A DNA stretch of 64,000 nt from an uncultured Erythrobacter sp. (GTDB lineage Bacteria; Pseudomonadota; Alphaproteobacteria; Sphingomonadales; Sphingomonadaceae). This document shows positions 49,543-59,384 of the stretch, one piece after another. Numbering within the stretch: the first letter of the stretch is position 1; each line of letters starts with the position of its first letter. The DNA lies in the NCBI GenBank assembly GCA_913055155.1, contig CAJXJR010000003.1, forward strand, positions 1 through 64,000. The letters are read 5' to 3'. The position numbers and the translations under genes are program-made. The notes beneath the pieces are model-generated. The model was not told where the DNA came from and made no database searches. It worked only from the letters and a program-made list of their open reading frames with translations.

Positions 49543-51165
49543 ATGGAGTCAGCGCCAACACAACCGGATCGCGAGCCCAGCGCAAAGGAAATCCGCCTCG
49601 TCATCGCCGCCAGTTCGGCGGGCACGGTGTTCGAATGGTACGATTTCTTCATCTACGGCACGCTGGCCGGCCTGATCGGCGCAGCCTTCTTCCCCAGCGA
49701 TAACGAGACCTTGCAGACGCTGCTGGTCTGGGCCGGTTTTGCCGTGGGCTTCGGCTTCCGTCCGCTTGGCGCCATCCTGTTCGGTTTCCTGGGAGACCGG
49801 CTGGGGCGCAAGTACACATTCCTCGTCACCGTCACGCTGATGGGAGTGGCCACGGCAGGCGTGGGCCTGATACCCACGGCAGCCACCATCGGCATTGCCG
49901 CGCCCATCATCGTCATCTGTTTCCGCATCCTGCAGGGCTTGGCGCTGGGCGGCGAGTATGGCGGCGCGGCAATCTATGTGGCCGAACACGCCCCGCCCGA
50001 AAAGCGCGGTTATTACACCAGCTATATCCAGGCCAGCGTGGTCGGCGGCTTCGTGCTGTCGATCATCGTGGTGCTGGCCTGCCGTGCGCTTATCCCGGCA
50101 GAGGATTTCATCGAATGGGGCTGGCGCGTGCCGTTCCTGCTGTCGTTGATCCTGCTGGGCATTTCGCTGTGGATGCGCTTCAAACTTTCCGAAAGCCCGG
50201 TATTCGAAGCGATGAAGAAGGCAGGCGAAACGGCCGGCAATCCCTTTGTCGAAAGCTTCACCTACCCTGGCAACAAGAAGCGCATCTTCGTGGCGCTGTT
50301 CGGCGTGACGGGCATCCTCACCACCATCTGGTACACCGCGTTCTTCTCCAGCCTTTCGTTCCTGCGCGGACCGATGCGGGTGGAGGAAGGCCTGGTGGAG
50401 ATCATCATGCTGGTGGCCGGCGCCATCGCCATGAGCTTCTACCTGGTGGTGGGCAAATGGTCCGACAGGGTGGGGCGCAAGAAGCCGATCATCATCGGCG
50501 CCCTGCTGACGCTGGTGCTGATCTTCCCGCTGTTCTGGGGCATGGGCTCGCTCGCCAATCCGGGCCTGCAGCGCAGCGCCGAGGAAGCCCCCGTCGTGGT
50601 GAGCGGCGCGGATTGCAGCTTCGATCCCTTTGCCGAAGTCCAGGCGACCCCGTGCGGGCGCGTGCTGCAGGACCTGACCGCCCTGGGCGTTCCTTACGAC
50701 CTGCAAGGCGACAGTGCGGATGCGACAATCGCAATCGGCAGTTCCAGCCTCGATTATTCCGCTCTGGACGATGCCGATCGCCGGGGCACGATCCAGAGCG
50801 CCCTCGAAGAGCAAGGCTACGACTTCTCGGTGCAGACCCCGCCGCTGCCGAACATACTGGGCATCATCGTCCTGCTGCTAGGGTTCGGCGTGCTTTCGGC
50901 GCTGACATATGGCTCGGTCGCGGCGCTTCTGGCGGAAATGTTCCCGCCACAGATCCGCTATTCCTCGCTGTCCATTCCCTATCACATCGGCGCAGGATAC
51001 CTGGGCGGGTTCCTGCCGCTGATCGCCAGCTACATCGTGGCGCGTACCGGCGATGTCTATGCGGGCCTCTGGTACACTTGGGCGGTTGTTGCCTTTGGCG
51101 CACTGGTCGCCTGGTGGGGCATCAAGGGCGGGCCGCCGCGCGATTTCGAAGATGACCACGCCTGA
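49543..51165 (+). CDS. MHS-family (ProP-like) MFS transporter with an extracytoplasmic insert
   Basis: The 540-residue transporter has the metabolite:H+ symporter signatures TVFEWYDFFIYGTLAG, GAILFGFLGDRLGRKYTF, LQGLALGGEYGGAAIYVAEHAP and WRVPFLL. Helices 7 and 8 follow (KWSDRVGRKKPIIIGALL). Between the helix starting at GALLTLVLIFPLFWG and the one at NILGIIVLLLGFG is a polar insert of about 95 residues (about 338-432) with two cysteines (GADCSFDP and ATPCGRVL). It is placed on the periplasmic side by topology. Substrates of the family include proline, betaine, citrate and shikimate; none can be chosen here. Its end overlaps alr by 14 bases. Confidence 0.9.
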   Translation: MESAPTQPDREPSAKEIRLVIAASSAGTVFEWYDFFIYGTLAGLIGAAFFPSDNETLQTLLVWAGFAVGFGFRPLGAILFGFLGDRLGRKYTFLVTVTLMGVATAGVGLIPTAATIGIAAPIIVICFRILQGLALGGEYGGAAIYVAEHAPPEKRGYYTSYIQASVVGGFVLSIIVVLACRALIPAEDFIEWGWRVPFLLSLILLGISLWMRFKLSESPVFEAMKKAGETAGNPFVESFTYPGNKKRIFVALFGVTGILTTIWYTAFFSSLSFLRGPMRVEEGLVEIIMLVAGAIAMSFYLVVGKWSDRVGRKKPIIIGALLTLVLIFPLFWGMGSLANPGLQRSAEEAPVVVSGADCSFDPFAEVQATPCGRVLQDLTALGVPYDLQGDSADATIAIGSSSLDYSALDDADRRGTIQSALEEQGYDFSVQTPPLPNILGIIVLLLGFGVLSALTYGSVAALLAEMFPPQIRYSSLSIPYHIGAGYLGGFLPLIASYIVARTGDVYAGLWYTWAVVAFGALVAWWGIKGGPPRDFEDDHA

Positions 51166-52210
51166 TCCGCCACCTGCCAGCCTGCGCCTGCGGATCGACG
51201 CGCAAGCGCTGGCCGAAAACTGGCGCACCCTCGATCGGCTGTCAGGCACCGCAGAAGCCGGCGCCGCGGTCAAGGCCGATGGCTATGGCCTTGGTATCGA
51301 CAACGTCATGCCGACCTTGGTCCGCGCAGGGGCAAGGCAGTTCTTCGTCGCGCACTGGAGCGAGGTGCCCGATGTGCTGGCGCACGTACCGGGCGAAAGT
51401 ATCGCCGTGCTGCACGGCGTGGCCAACGAACGCGAAGCCGCCTTTGCCCGCGCAACAGGCGTCCTTCCCGTAATCAATTCCATGCTGCAGGCCCGGGTCT
51501 GGCACGAAAGCGGGGGAGGGGCCTGCCACCTGATGGTGGACAGCGGGATCAACCGGCTGGGCGTGGAACAGCAATGCATGGGCGATCCGGCTATCAGGCA
51601 GCTGCAGGTCGATACGCTGATGTCGCACCTCGCCTCGGCAGACGAGGACACGGCCCAGAATGCCCGGCAACTGGCGGTGTTTCGCGAGGCTGCGGCGCAA
51701 CTGGACGCAAGCCGTCTCAGCCTTGCCAACAGCGCGGGGATCGCGTTGGGGCCGGACTATCGTTTCGACCTGACCCGCCCCGGCCTTGCGCTCTATGGCG
51801 GCATCCCGCGTGGGGAACTGGCCGGGCATATCCGACCGGTGGTGCAGATCGAAGCAGCGGTACTGCAGGTGCGCGATCTCTCGCCCGGCGATCCGGTGGG
51901 CTATAACGCCATCTGGCACGCCGACAAGCCGACGCGGGCAGCCACGATATCAATCGGTTATGCCGACGGAATCCTGCGCAGCTGGGGCTCAGGGGGTGCA
52001 TTGCAGCATGACGGGGCGACGCTGCCGATCATAGGCCGCGTGTCGATGGACATGGTTATTGTCGATTGCACCGGGACGGTCTTGGCGGAAGGCGATTTCT
52101 GCAATCTTTCCTATGCTTTGCCGCAGGCTTCTCGAATCTCCGGACTGTCGCAATATGAATTGCTGACCGTGCTGGGGCAGCGTTTCCAAAGGGTCGTGGA
52201 ACAGGACTGA
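51152..52210 (+). CDS. alr: Alanine racemase
   Basis: Alr makes D-alanine for peptidoglycan using PLP. The 352-residue product has the PLP lysine in AAVKADGYGLG (Lys41), HLMVDSGINRLG, SLANSAGIALG, DLTRPGLALYGG, the catalytic Tyr in VGYNAIWHA (about 251) and the C-terminal GRVSMDMVIVDCTG. ATG 51152 lies inside the end of the transporter gene in another frame (14-base overlap), which suggests coupled expression. Confidence 0.95.
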   Translation: MTTPDPPPASLRLRIDAQALAENWRTLDRLSGTAEAGAAVKADGYGLGIDNVMPTLVRAGARQFFVAHWSEVPDVLAHVPGESIAVLHGVANEREAAFARATGVLPVINSMLQARVWHESGGGACHLMVDSGINRLGVEQQCMGDPAIRQLQVDTLMSHLASADEDTAQNARQLAVFREAAAQLDASRLSLANSAGIALGPDYRFDLTRPGLALYGGIPRGELAGHIRPVVQIEAAVLQVRDLSPGDPVGYNAIWHADKPTRAATISIGYADGILRSWGSGGALQHDGATLPIIGRVSMDMVIVDCTGTVLAEGDFCNLSYALPQASRISGLSQYELLTVLGQRFQRVVEQD

Positions 52211-52271
52211 TTGCCAATTTCATGCTGCGAGTGCTAAGGATACAAAAAACAAAAGCGCAGGAAACCGCATC

Positions 52272-52826
52272 ATGGCCGCAAAACCCACTGCCGATGGTGA
52301 AGCCATCATCATCAAGAAGTATGCCAACCGGCGTCTCTACAACACCCAGTCGTCCAGCTATATCACGCTAGACGACCTGGCTCGGATGGTGCGCACGGGC
52401 GTGGAGTTCCAGGTGCTGGATGCCAAGAGCGGCAACGACATCACCCACGCCATCCTGACGCAGATCATCATGGAAGAAGAAGCCAATGGCGAGCACATGC
52501 TGCCAGTCAGCTTCCTGCGCCAGCTGATTTCCATGTACGGCAATTCGATGCAGGCGATGATGCCGCCCTATCTTGAAGCGACGATGGAAAACTTCCAGTC
52601 GAACCAGGCCAAGCTGCAGGAAGCCTTCAAGTCCAGCATGGGCACGGATGCACTGGCCAAGATGGCCGAACAGAACATGGCCATGTTCCAGGCGGCTGCC
52701 GGCGCCTTCATGCCGAGTGCTGCGTCGTCGACGGCGGAAAAGCCGGCCGCCAAATCTGACGATATCGACGCGTTGAAATCGCAGATGGCCGAGATGCAGC
52801 GCAAGCTGGACGAACTCGGCAAGTAA
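52272..52826 (+). CDS. phaR: Polyhydroxyalkanoate synthesis regulator PhaR
   Basis: PhaR binds DNA and PHA granules and represses phasin and PHA synthesis genes. The 184-residue protein has the DNA-binding domain IIIKKYANRRLYNTQSSSYI, LDDLARMVRTGVEFQVLDAK, and the PHB-accumulation repeat region with ILTQIIMEEEANGEHMLPV and FLRQLISMYG. The C-terminus is Ala-rich and ends in a coiled-coil-like IDALKSQMAEMQRKLDELGK. No PHA synthase or phasin gene is in this window, so its targets are elsewhere. Confidence 0.93.
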   Translation: MAAKPTADGEAIIIKKYANRRLYNTQSSSYITLDDLARMVRTGVEFQVLDAKSGNDITHAILTQIIMEEEANGEHMLPVSFLRQLISMYGNSMQAMMPPYLEATMENFQSNQAKLQEAFKSSMGTDALAKMAEQNMAMFQAAAGAFMPSAASSTAEKPAAKSDDIDALKSQMAEMQRKLDELGK

Positions 52827-52921
52827 GCCGCCACACGCCAACCAACCACGCAAGTCTCGACATGGCGCCAGCGCGGCGTCATGTGGGCATCTGTATCGAT
52901 CTGCATTTCCTGGATTCGCCC

Positions 52922-54466
52922 ATGCCTGCCATTCGCCACGCCCTTACCACCAAGCGCGAAGACGATTTCGCCGCCTGGTACCAGGAAGTCATAGCCGCTG
53001 CCGACATGGCCGAGGAATCGGGCGTGCGCGGTTGCATGGTCATCAAGCCGTGGGGCTATGGCATCTGGGAGCGCATGCAACGCCTGCTGGACGACCGGAT
53101 CAAGGCCGCCGGCGTGCAGAACGCCTATTTCCCGCTGTTCATCCCGCTCAAGAATTTCGAGCGCGAGGCAGAGCATGTCGACGGGTTTGCCAAGGAAATG
53201 GCCGTCGTCACCCACCACCGGCTGATTGCCGACGGGGAAGGGGGCCTGATCCCCGATCCCGAAGCCAAGCTGGAAGAACCGCTGGTGGTGCGCCCCACGT
53301 CTGAGACCATCATCGGCGATGCCATGAGTCGCTGGATCCAGTCGTGGCGCGACTTGCCTTTGCGACTGAACCAGTGGGCCAACGTGGTGCGCTGGGAAAT
53401 GCGCACGCGCATGTTCCTGCGCACCAGCGAGTTCCTTTGGCAGGAAGGCCATTCCGCCCACGCCACCGCGCAGGAAGCGAAGGATGAGACCATGATGGCG
53501 CTGGAGATGTACCGCGCCTTTGCCGAGGAAGACGCGGCCATCCCCGTGATCGCAGGCGAAAAGCCGGAGAACGAACGCTTCCCCGGCGCCGTGGAAACAT
53601 GGTCGATCGAAGCCATGATGCAGGATGGCAAGGCGCTGCAGGCGGGCACGAGCCACTATCTTGGCGACAATTTCGCCCATGCCGCCAACATCCGTTACCA
53701 GAACCAGAAAGGCCGTGAGACGCTGTGCCACACGGTCAGCTGGGGCATGTCCACGCGCATGGTGGGCGGCCTTATCATGACCCACGGCGACGACGACGGG
53801 TTGCGCGTGCCGCCCGCGCTCGCGCCGTTCCAGGTGGTGATCCTGCCGATGCTGCGCGACAAACCGGAAGACGAGGCCCTGCTGACCTATTGCGAAGAGC
53901 TGCGCGCCGCCATCGCCGCACAATCTGCGCTGGGCGAGCCGGTTCGCGTGCTGCACGACAAGCGCCCCGGCAAGGCGGCTGCAAAGCGTTGGGACTGGGT
54001 GCGCAAGGGCGCCCCGATCATCATCGAAGTCGGCCCGCGCGACATGGAAAAAGGCGTCGTCAGCCTGTTGAAGCGCAATGCCCTGTGGAACATGGAAACC
54101 GGCAAGCCTGCCTTCGAAAATCCGGGAAGTGGCGAAGTGGCCGAAGGCATGCCTGCCATGCTTGCAGATATGCAGGCAGCCATGCTGGTGGAAGCCCGTG
54201 AGCGCCGCGAAGCCAACATCCGCCGCGACGTGACCGACATGGATACGCTGGCGGCCCATTTCGCGCGCGAGCAGAAGTATCCCGGCTGGGTGGAAGTACA
54301 GTGGGCCAAGCCCACGGGCGAAGCACTTGAAAAAGTGGTGGAAAGGTTGAAAGAACTGCGCCTGACCCTGCGCAACGTACCGATCGATGCAGCGCCGGTG
54401 GACGGCCCCTGCATCTTTACCGGCCAGCCTGCGGTGGAAAGGGTCTACGTCGCGCGCGCCTATTGA
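52922..54466 (+). CDS. proS: Prolyl-tRNA synthetase, eukaryote/archaeal-type
   Basis: The 514-residue ProRS is the short type without the bacterial INS editing domain. It shows KPWGYGIWERMQRLLDDRIK, PLFIPLKNFEREAEHVDGFA, LVVRPTSETIIGDAMSRWIQ, FLRTSEFLWQEGHSAHAT and TVSWGMSTRMVGGLIMTHGD, then a C-terminal zinc-like extension (YPGWVEVQWAKPTGEA). Its arrangement fits the archaeal/eukaryotic lineage that several alphaproteobacteria carry. ATG 52922 is chosen; 20 open codons upstream are not family-like. Confidence 0.95.
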   Translation: MPAIRHALTTKREDDFAAWYQEVIAAADMAEESGVRGCMVIKPWGYGIWERMQRLLDDRIKAAGVQNAYFPLFIPLKNFEREAEHVDGFAKEMAVVTHHRLIADGEGGLIPDPEAKLEEPLVVRPTSETIIGDAMSRWIQSWRDLPLRLNQWANVVRWEMRTRMFLRTSEFLWQEGHSAHATAQEAKDETMMALEMYRAFAEEDAAIPVIAGEKPENERFPGAVETWSIEAMMQDGKALQAGTSHYLGDNFAHAANIRYQNQKGRETLCHTVSWGMSTRMVGGLIMTHGDDDGLRVPPALAPFQVVILPMLRDKPEDEALLTYCEELRAAIAAQSALGEPVRVLHDKRPGKAAAKRWDWVRKGAPIIIEVGPRDMEKGVVSLLKRNALWNMETGKPAFENPGSGEVAEGMPAMLADMQAAMLVEARERREANIRRDVTDMDTLAAHFAREQKYPGWVEVQWAKPTGEALEKVVERLKELRLTLRNVPIDAAPVDGPCIFTGQPAVERVYVARAY

Positions 54467-54494
54467 TGAGGGCTTGAACCGGGGGAGAGGCACG

Positions 54495-55079
54495 ATGATC
54501 AAGGAAACCAGGTACTGCCTCTCGCATGTGACGGACTTCGAAGGCCGCGATGCCCGGCAGACCTTCTGGTACTACATCCTCGCGCTGGTGCTCTTCCAGT
54601 TCGCGATCGGCATACTCACCTCGATCCCGCTCGTCGTGTCGGTGTTCGACACCATTTTCGATGCCGTGGAGAAGGGGGCCGACCCCGAAAACATGGAAGC
54701 CCTTGTCATGGCCAGCACGGCAGACTGGGTGGGCACGACCGTGTGGTTTTCCGCCGGGGCTTACCTGATCACCGCCGCCCTGTTCGTGGCGGCTTTCGTG
54801 CGGCGACTGCACGATGCCGGATTCGCGGGCTATTGGGCGGCGATCCCGATCGTGACCCAAGCCGTGGCCGTCTATTACTCGTTCGCGCAGATGGACGAGG
54901 TGCAGCGCGTGATGGCCAGCGTCTCCAACCCGGCTGAATTGCAGGCGATGCAGGCCGAATTGTCCGGTAATCCGGGCAATTACCTCAGCTGGCTCGGCTA
55001 CCTGGTGGTCGTCGGCTTTGGCGTGCTCAAGTCGCAGCAAGGGCCAAACCGTTACGGCGAGCCACCACGGGAACTTTAG
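54495..55079 (+). CDS. DUF805 family membrane protein
   Basis: The 194-residue product has an N-terminal GRDARQTFWYYILALVLFQFAI, characteristic of DUF805, then further hydrophobic segments (about 85-107, 118-133 and 172-185) and the motif FVRRLHDAGFAGYWAAI, the DUF805 R(R/D)LHD signature. A middle loop (VEKGADPENMEALVMAS) and a second loop rich in Met and Gln are longer than in the basic family. GGGGGAGAGG precedes ATG 54495. Function is unknown; it may be coupled to proS, 28 bases upstream. Confidence 0.88.
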   Translation: MIKETRYCLSHVTDFEGRDARQTFWYYILALVLFQFAIGILTSIPLVVSVFDTIFDAVEKGADPENMEALVMASTADWVGTTVWFSAGAYLITAALFVAAFVRRLHDAGFAGYWAAIPIVTQAVAVYYSFAQMDEVQRVMASVSNPAELQAMQAELSGNPGNYLSWLGYLVVVGFGVLKSQQGPNRYGEPPREL

Positions 55080-55120
55080 GCACCTTGCCAAGCGCGGCGC
55101 GATGCGCAATCTCGGGCCCC

Positions 55121-56485
55121 ATGCGTAACCTTATCCTGCCGGCGGCCCTGCTCGCCGTCTTCGCCGCCCCTGCCATTGCTCACGACCAGCAGGGCGATCC
55201 TGCCGCCAGCGTTTCCGCCGAAACGCTGCAGGCCGATGTAGAGACCATGGTCGCCTTCGGCACGCGCCACACGCTGTCCAGCATGGACGATCCCGAACGC
55301 GGCATCGGCGCGGCGCTGAACTGGGGCTTTAACCAGTTCGACGAGGCGCGTCGGCAGTGTGGCGACTGCCTGGAAGTCAGCTTCATCGAACGTGAAATGA
55401 GCGGACGGCGCATTCCCGAACCCGTGCTGATCCGCAATGCCATCGCCATCCAGCGCGGCACCGAGCGGCCAAACGAAGTGGTCATCATCCAGGGCCACAT
55501 CGACAGCCGCGCCAGCGACGTGATGGACGCGCACAGCGACGCCCCCGGCGCCAATGACAATGCCAGCGGCAGCGCGCTGGTGCTGGAAGCCGCGCGAGCC
55601 CTGTCACAGCGAGAATACCCCACCACCATCGTCTATGCCTTGCTCGATGGCGAGGAGCAGGGCCTTTACGGCGGCAACCTGCTGGCGGATTTCGCCACCG
55701 AACAGGGCTGGACGGTCAAGGCCGTGCTCAACAACGACGTTGTCGGCGGCTCGTGCGGGTCGGATGGCGTGTGCGATGCAGAGCACGTGCGCGTGTTCTC
55801 CGAAGGGATCCGCGCCGATGCCGACGAACAGACCCGCGCCCGCATGCGCAGCATGGGCGGCGGCAACGATAGCCCCAGTCGCAACCTGTCGCGCTGGCTC
55901 GTCCAGCTGGCCGAGGCCAATCCCGACGGGCTGGACGTGCGGCAGACATGGCGCAGCGACCGCATGGGACGGGGCGGCGATCACCTGCCGTTCCTCGACC
56001 GTGGCTATCCCGCGATCCGTTTCTCCGTCGCCATCGAAGATTACGAGCACCAGCACCAGGACGTGCGCGTGGAAGACGGCGTGACCTATGGCGACACGCC
56101 GGACGAGATGGACTTCGACTATCTGGCCGACGTTACCCGCCTGAACGTGCGTGCCGCAGACCTGCTGGCCCGCGCGCCGATGCCGCCCGTCGTGCAGAGC
56201 GACGGCATCGTGCGGCCCGACGTGCTGCTGGAATGGGAGCCGGTAGCCGGCGCGGTGCGCTTTAACGTCTGGCGCAGGCGGACGGATGAGCGCGACTGGC
56301 ACCTGCGCCAGACCCTGCGCGCGGACCCGGCGGCTGACCTTAATTCCATCGTCCTGGCCCCCGATCGCGGCGACGACTGGATCTTCGGCGTCAGCGCGGT
56401 GGCGGCGGACGGGGCGGAAAGCCCGGTCTCCAGCGCGGTGCCGGGTGGGCAATTCTATCCGCTACCGGTCGACAGCGCGGGGTAA
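55121..56485 (+). CDS. Secreted M28 family metallopeptidase
   Basis: The 454-residue product has a signal peptide (cleavage after AIA near residue 21) and an M28 zinc aminopeptidase domain. The ligands fit the family: His in IIQGHIDSRAS, bridging Asp in APGANDNASGSALVLEA, Glu pair in LLDGEEQGLYG, Asp in NNDVVGGSC, and a C-terminal His in EDYEHQHQD. A C-terminal domain of about 100 residues (VLLEWEPVAGAVRFNVWRR) resembles a fibronectin type III fold. Substrates are probably periplasmic or external peptides. It is a single gene before rnr. Confidence 0.9.
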   Translation: MRNLILPAALLAVFAAPAIAHDQQGDPAASVSAETLQADVETMVAFGTRHTLSSMDDPERGIGAALNWGFNQFDEARRQCGDCLEVSFIEREMSGRRIPEPVLIRNAIAIQRGTERPNEVVIIQGHIDSRASDVMDAHSDAPGANDNASGSALVLEAARALSQREYPTTIVYALLDGEEQGLYGGNLLADFATEQGWTVKAVLNNDVVGGSCGSDGVCDAEHVRVFSEGIRADADEQTRARMRSMGGGNDSPSRNLSRWLVQLAEANPDGLDVRQTWRSDRMGRGGDHLPFLDRGYPAIRFSVAIEDYEHQHQDVRVEDGVTYGDTPDEMDFDYLADVTRLNVRAADLLARAPMPPVVQSDGIVRPDVLLEWEPVAGAVRFNVWRRRTDERDWHLRQTLRADPAADLNSIVLAPDRGDDWIFGVSAVAADGAESPVSSAVPGGQFYPLPVDSAG

Positions 56486-56494
56486 GCCCCCCAT

Positions 56495-58795
56495 ATGGCG
56501 GGGCAGATGACCAAACGCCCCAATACCCGCAAGTTCGTCGGCCTGCCCAGCAAGGAGCAGGTGATGGACTTCATCCGCACTGCCGACACCACCGTCGGCA
56601 AGCGCGAGATCGCCAAGCATTTCCGCCTGAAAGGGCAGGAAAAGATCGCCCTGAAAGCGCTGCTGAAGGACATGGCCGAGGAAGGCCTGATCGACGGCCG
56701 CAAAAGCGCCTATCACCGCATGGGCGGCGTGCCCAAGGTGACGGTGCTGCGTATTGTCGATATCGACGATGGCGAACCCGTCGCGATCCCCGAAAGCTGG
56801 GACCCTGACGACGGCAGCGCCCCGCCGCTCCTGCGTGTGATCGAGAAGAAGAAACAGGCCGCCCTGCGCACCGGTGACCGCATCCTCGCCCGCACAGAGG
56901 AAGCCGGGAAGGGCTGGCTTGCCCACCCGATGAAGAAGCTGGCCACGCGCGAAGAGCAGATGCTGGGCGTGATCGAGATCGACGGCGGTGGCAAGGCATG
57001 GCTGGCGCCGGTGGACAAGCGCATCCGTTCGTCTTCGCCGGTTTCCGATGTGGGGCAGGCGGAGGAGGGTCAGCTCGTGCTGGCCGAACCCGCCGGGCGC
57101 GGGCGCAATTCCAGCGTGAAAGTCACCGAAGTGCTTGGCGACCCGCTGGCCCCGAAGAGCTACAGCCTGATCGCCATCCACAAGTTCGGCATCCCGCACA
57201 CTTTCCCGCAAGAGGTGCTGAGCGAGGCAGAGAAGGCCGCAAAGCTGCCCTTGAGCGAGGAAAAGCGCGAAGACCTGCGCGGCTTGCCGATCGTCCCCAT
57301 CGACCCTTCCGACGCCCGCGACCATGACGATGCCATCTGGGCCGAACCCGACGGAGAAGGCGGTTACAAGGCCGTGGTCGCGATTGCCGACGTGTCGTTC
57401 TACGTACGGCCCGACAGCAAGCTGGACAAGGAAGCGAGGAAGCGCGGCAATTCGGTCTATTTCCCCGACCGGGTGGTGCCGATGCTGCCCGAAGTCCTCT
57501 CCGCCGATGTCTGTTCCCTGCGCGAAGGCGAGGACCGCGCGGCGATGGCCTGCCACCTGCACATCGATGCCGAAGGGCGCATCAAAAGCTGGCGTTTCAC
57601 CCGCGCTCTCGTCCGCATTGCGGAGGTGATCGCCTACGAAGATGCGCAGGCGCGGATCGACGATGGTTCAGCCGACGACAACCTGCAAAACCTTTGGGGT
57701 GCGTGGCAGCTGCTGTCCTCCGCCCGCGATGCACGCGACCCGCTGGATCTCGACCTGCCGGAACGGCGGGTGGTGCTGGACGAGCAAGGAAAGATCGCGG
57801 AAATCGCCGTGCGCGAGCGGCTGGATGCCCACCGCGTGGTCGAGGATTTCATGATCGCGGCCAACGTGGCGGCGGCCAAGGCGCTGGAAAGCAAAGCCTC
57901 ACCCGTCGTCTACCGCATCCACGAACCGCCCACGCGCGAAAAGCTGATCGCGCTGCGCGAATACTTCGATTCGCTGGGCAAGAACCTGGCGCTGGGCCAG
58001 GTCATCACGCCCGGCCTGTTCAACCGCATGATCAAGGACGTGGCCGACGACGGTGAAAAGGCGCTGGTGATGGAGGCCGTGCTGCGCAGCCAGACGCAGG
58101 CCTATTACGGCCCGCAGAACGCTGGCCATTTCGGGCTGGCACTGGGTTCTTATGCGCACTTCACCTCGCCCATTCGCCGTTATGCGGACTTGCTGGTGCA
58201 CCGTGCACTGGTGGATTCCTATCACCTCGAACAGCCCAAGCCGCCGGGGAACACAATCCCTGCGCATTCGGGCCTGTCACAGCGTGACCGCGAGAACCTT
58301 TCCAAGATCACCGATGCCATCAGCGTGACCGAACGCCGCGCGATGGAGGCGGAGCGCGATACCATCGACCGCTATGTGGCCGCATGGCTTTCTGCGCGCG
58401 TTGGCGAGGTATTTTCCACCCGCATCACCGGGGTGCAGAAGTTCGGCTTCTTCGCCACCATCGTGGGGCTGGGCGGAGACGGGCTGGTGCCGATCTCCAC
58501 GTTGGGCCGCGAGTATTTCCGCCACGACGAAGGCGCACATGCGCTGATCGGAGAGGATAGCGGCACCAGCTACACCGTAGGCGATGTGCTGGACCTGCGA
58601 CTCGGCGAGGCCAATCCGCTTACCGGCGCGCTGAAGTTCGAACTGCCCGAAGGCGGGGGGCGCCAGCGGGTGGAACCGCGCGGGCAAAGACCGCAACGCA
58701 AGCCGCGCCCGAAGAAGGACCGGCAGGGCAAGCACACGGTCGGCAAGCGCGGCAGGCCCGGCAATATCCGCCACCAGGGACGGAAGAAGCGCTGA
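56495..58795 (+). CDS. rnr: Ribonuclease R
   Basis: RNase R is a processive 3'-5' exoribonuclease that degrades structured RNA. The 766-residue protein has an N-terminal helix-turn-helix, cold-shock domains, the RNB catalytic block with [20 protein letters not shown] and [17 protein letters not shown], then [20 protein letters not shown], an S1 domain ([17 protein letters not shown]) and a basic C-terminal tail ending in KKR. The ATG at 56495 begins 10 bases after the M28 gene's stop. Confidence 0.96.
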   Translation: MAGQMTKRPNTRKFVGLPSKEQVMDFIRTADTTVGKREIAKHFRLKGQEKIALKALLKDMAEEGLIDGRKSAYHRMGGVPKVTVLRIVDIDDGEPVAIPESWDPDDGSAPPLLRVIEKKKQAALRTGDRILARTEEAGKGWLAHPMKKLATREEQMLGVIEIDGGGKAWLAPVDKRIRSSSPVSDVGQAEEGQLVLAEPAGRGRNSSVKVTEVLGDPLAPKSYSLIAIHKFGIPHTFPQEVLSEAEKAAKLPLSEEKREDLRGLPIVPIDPSDARDHDDAIWAEPDGEGGYKAVVAIADVSFYVRPDSKLDKEARKRGNSVYFPDRVVPMLPEVLSADVCSLREGEDRAAMACHLHIDAEGRIKSWRFTRALVRIAEVIAYEDAQARIDDGSADDNLQNLWGAWQLLSSARDARDPLDLDLPERRVVLDEQGKIAEIAVRERLDAHRVVEDFMIAANVAAAKALESKASPVVYRIHEPPTREKLIALREYFDSLGKNLALGQVITPGLFNRMIKDVADDGEKALVMEAVLRSQTQAYYGPQNAGHFGLALGSYAHFTSPIRRYADLLVHRALVDSYHLEQPKPPGNTIPAHSGLSQRDRENLSKITDAISVTERRAMEAERDTIDRYVAAWLSARVGEVFSTRITGVQKFGFFATIVGLGGDGLVPISTLGREYFRHDEGAHALIGEDSGTSYTVGDVLDLRLGEANPLTGALKFELPEGGGRQRVEPRGQRPQRKPRPKKDRQGKHTVGKRGRPGNIRHQGRKKR

Positions 58796-58802
58796 CCAAC
58801 CC

Positions 58803-59255
58803 TCAGCTGAGTTTGTCGATTTCCTCAGGGCTCAGGTGCCCCGGCACGATGATAAGCGGACAATGCAGGCTGCCCACCTGGCCGGTGAAGTGCGACACCA
58901 GTGGCCCCGGCGGACCTTCTGCAGCCGTGCCCAGCACCAGCGCCGCCACTTCGGGATGTTCGGCCAGGTATTCCGATACCACCGTCTTGGCGTCGCCCAC
59001 CCGCACGGCGATCTGCGGCATCTTGCCGGATTCGTACATCAGTTCGCCCGCAGCCGAATTGGCCAGCACTTCGGCCCGGTCGCGGGCCTCTTCCTCGATC
59101 GTTGCCTGGATGCCGCCAAAGGCGTTGAACGACTGCCGCGGCACCAGCGCCAGCAGGTGTACGACGCCGCTGGTCTTCGCCGCGCGGCGCGCCGCAAAAC
59201 GCAAGGCGACTCGTGCTTCTTCCGTTTCGTCGACGATCGAGAGATAGACCCGCAT
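58803..59255 (-). CDS. Universal stress protein (UspA family)
   Basis: The 150-residue product is a single Usp domain: [21 protein letters not shown] at the start, [25 protein letters not shown] as the nucleotide-binding type glycine-rich loop, and PLIIVPGHL near the end. The loop departs from the canonical G-2x-G-9x-G(S/T), so ATP binding is uncertain. ATG 59255 is chosen over 35 upstream codons. It is divergent from pdhC with 129 bases between them. Confidence 0.85.
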   Translation of the reverse strand: MRVYLSIVDETEEARVALRFAARRAAKTSGVVHLLALVPRQSFNAFGGIQATIEEEARDRAEVLANSAAGELMYESGKMPQIAVRVGDAKTVVSEYLAEHPEVAALVLGTAAEGPPGPLVSHFTGQVGSLHCPLIIVPGHLSPEEIDKLS

Positions 59256-59384
59256 GTTTCGTCCTCCGTCGCACGTGGTATCGTTCGAAACCTTGAATTC
59301 CGCAAGATGCCTTGCCCCGCGCGGCCAAATTGGCCAGAGAGCACGGGCACGCGACCACATGCTTTCAGGGAGCCAAGCGCCTTT

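Noticed and set aside
52568-54502. 644-codon minus-strand frame antisense to proS and phaR
   Set aside because: No recognisable domains; both genes on the plus strand are complete.
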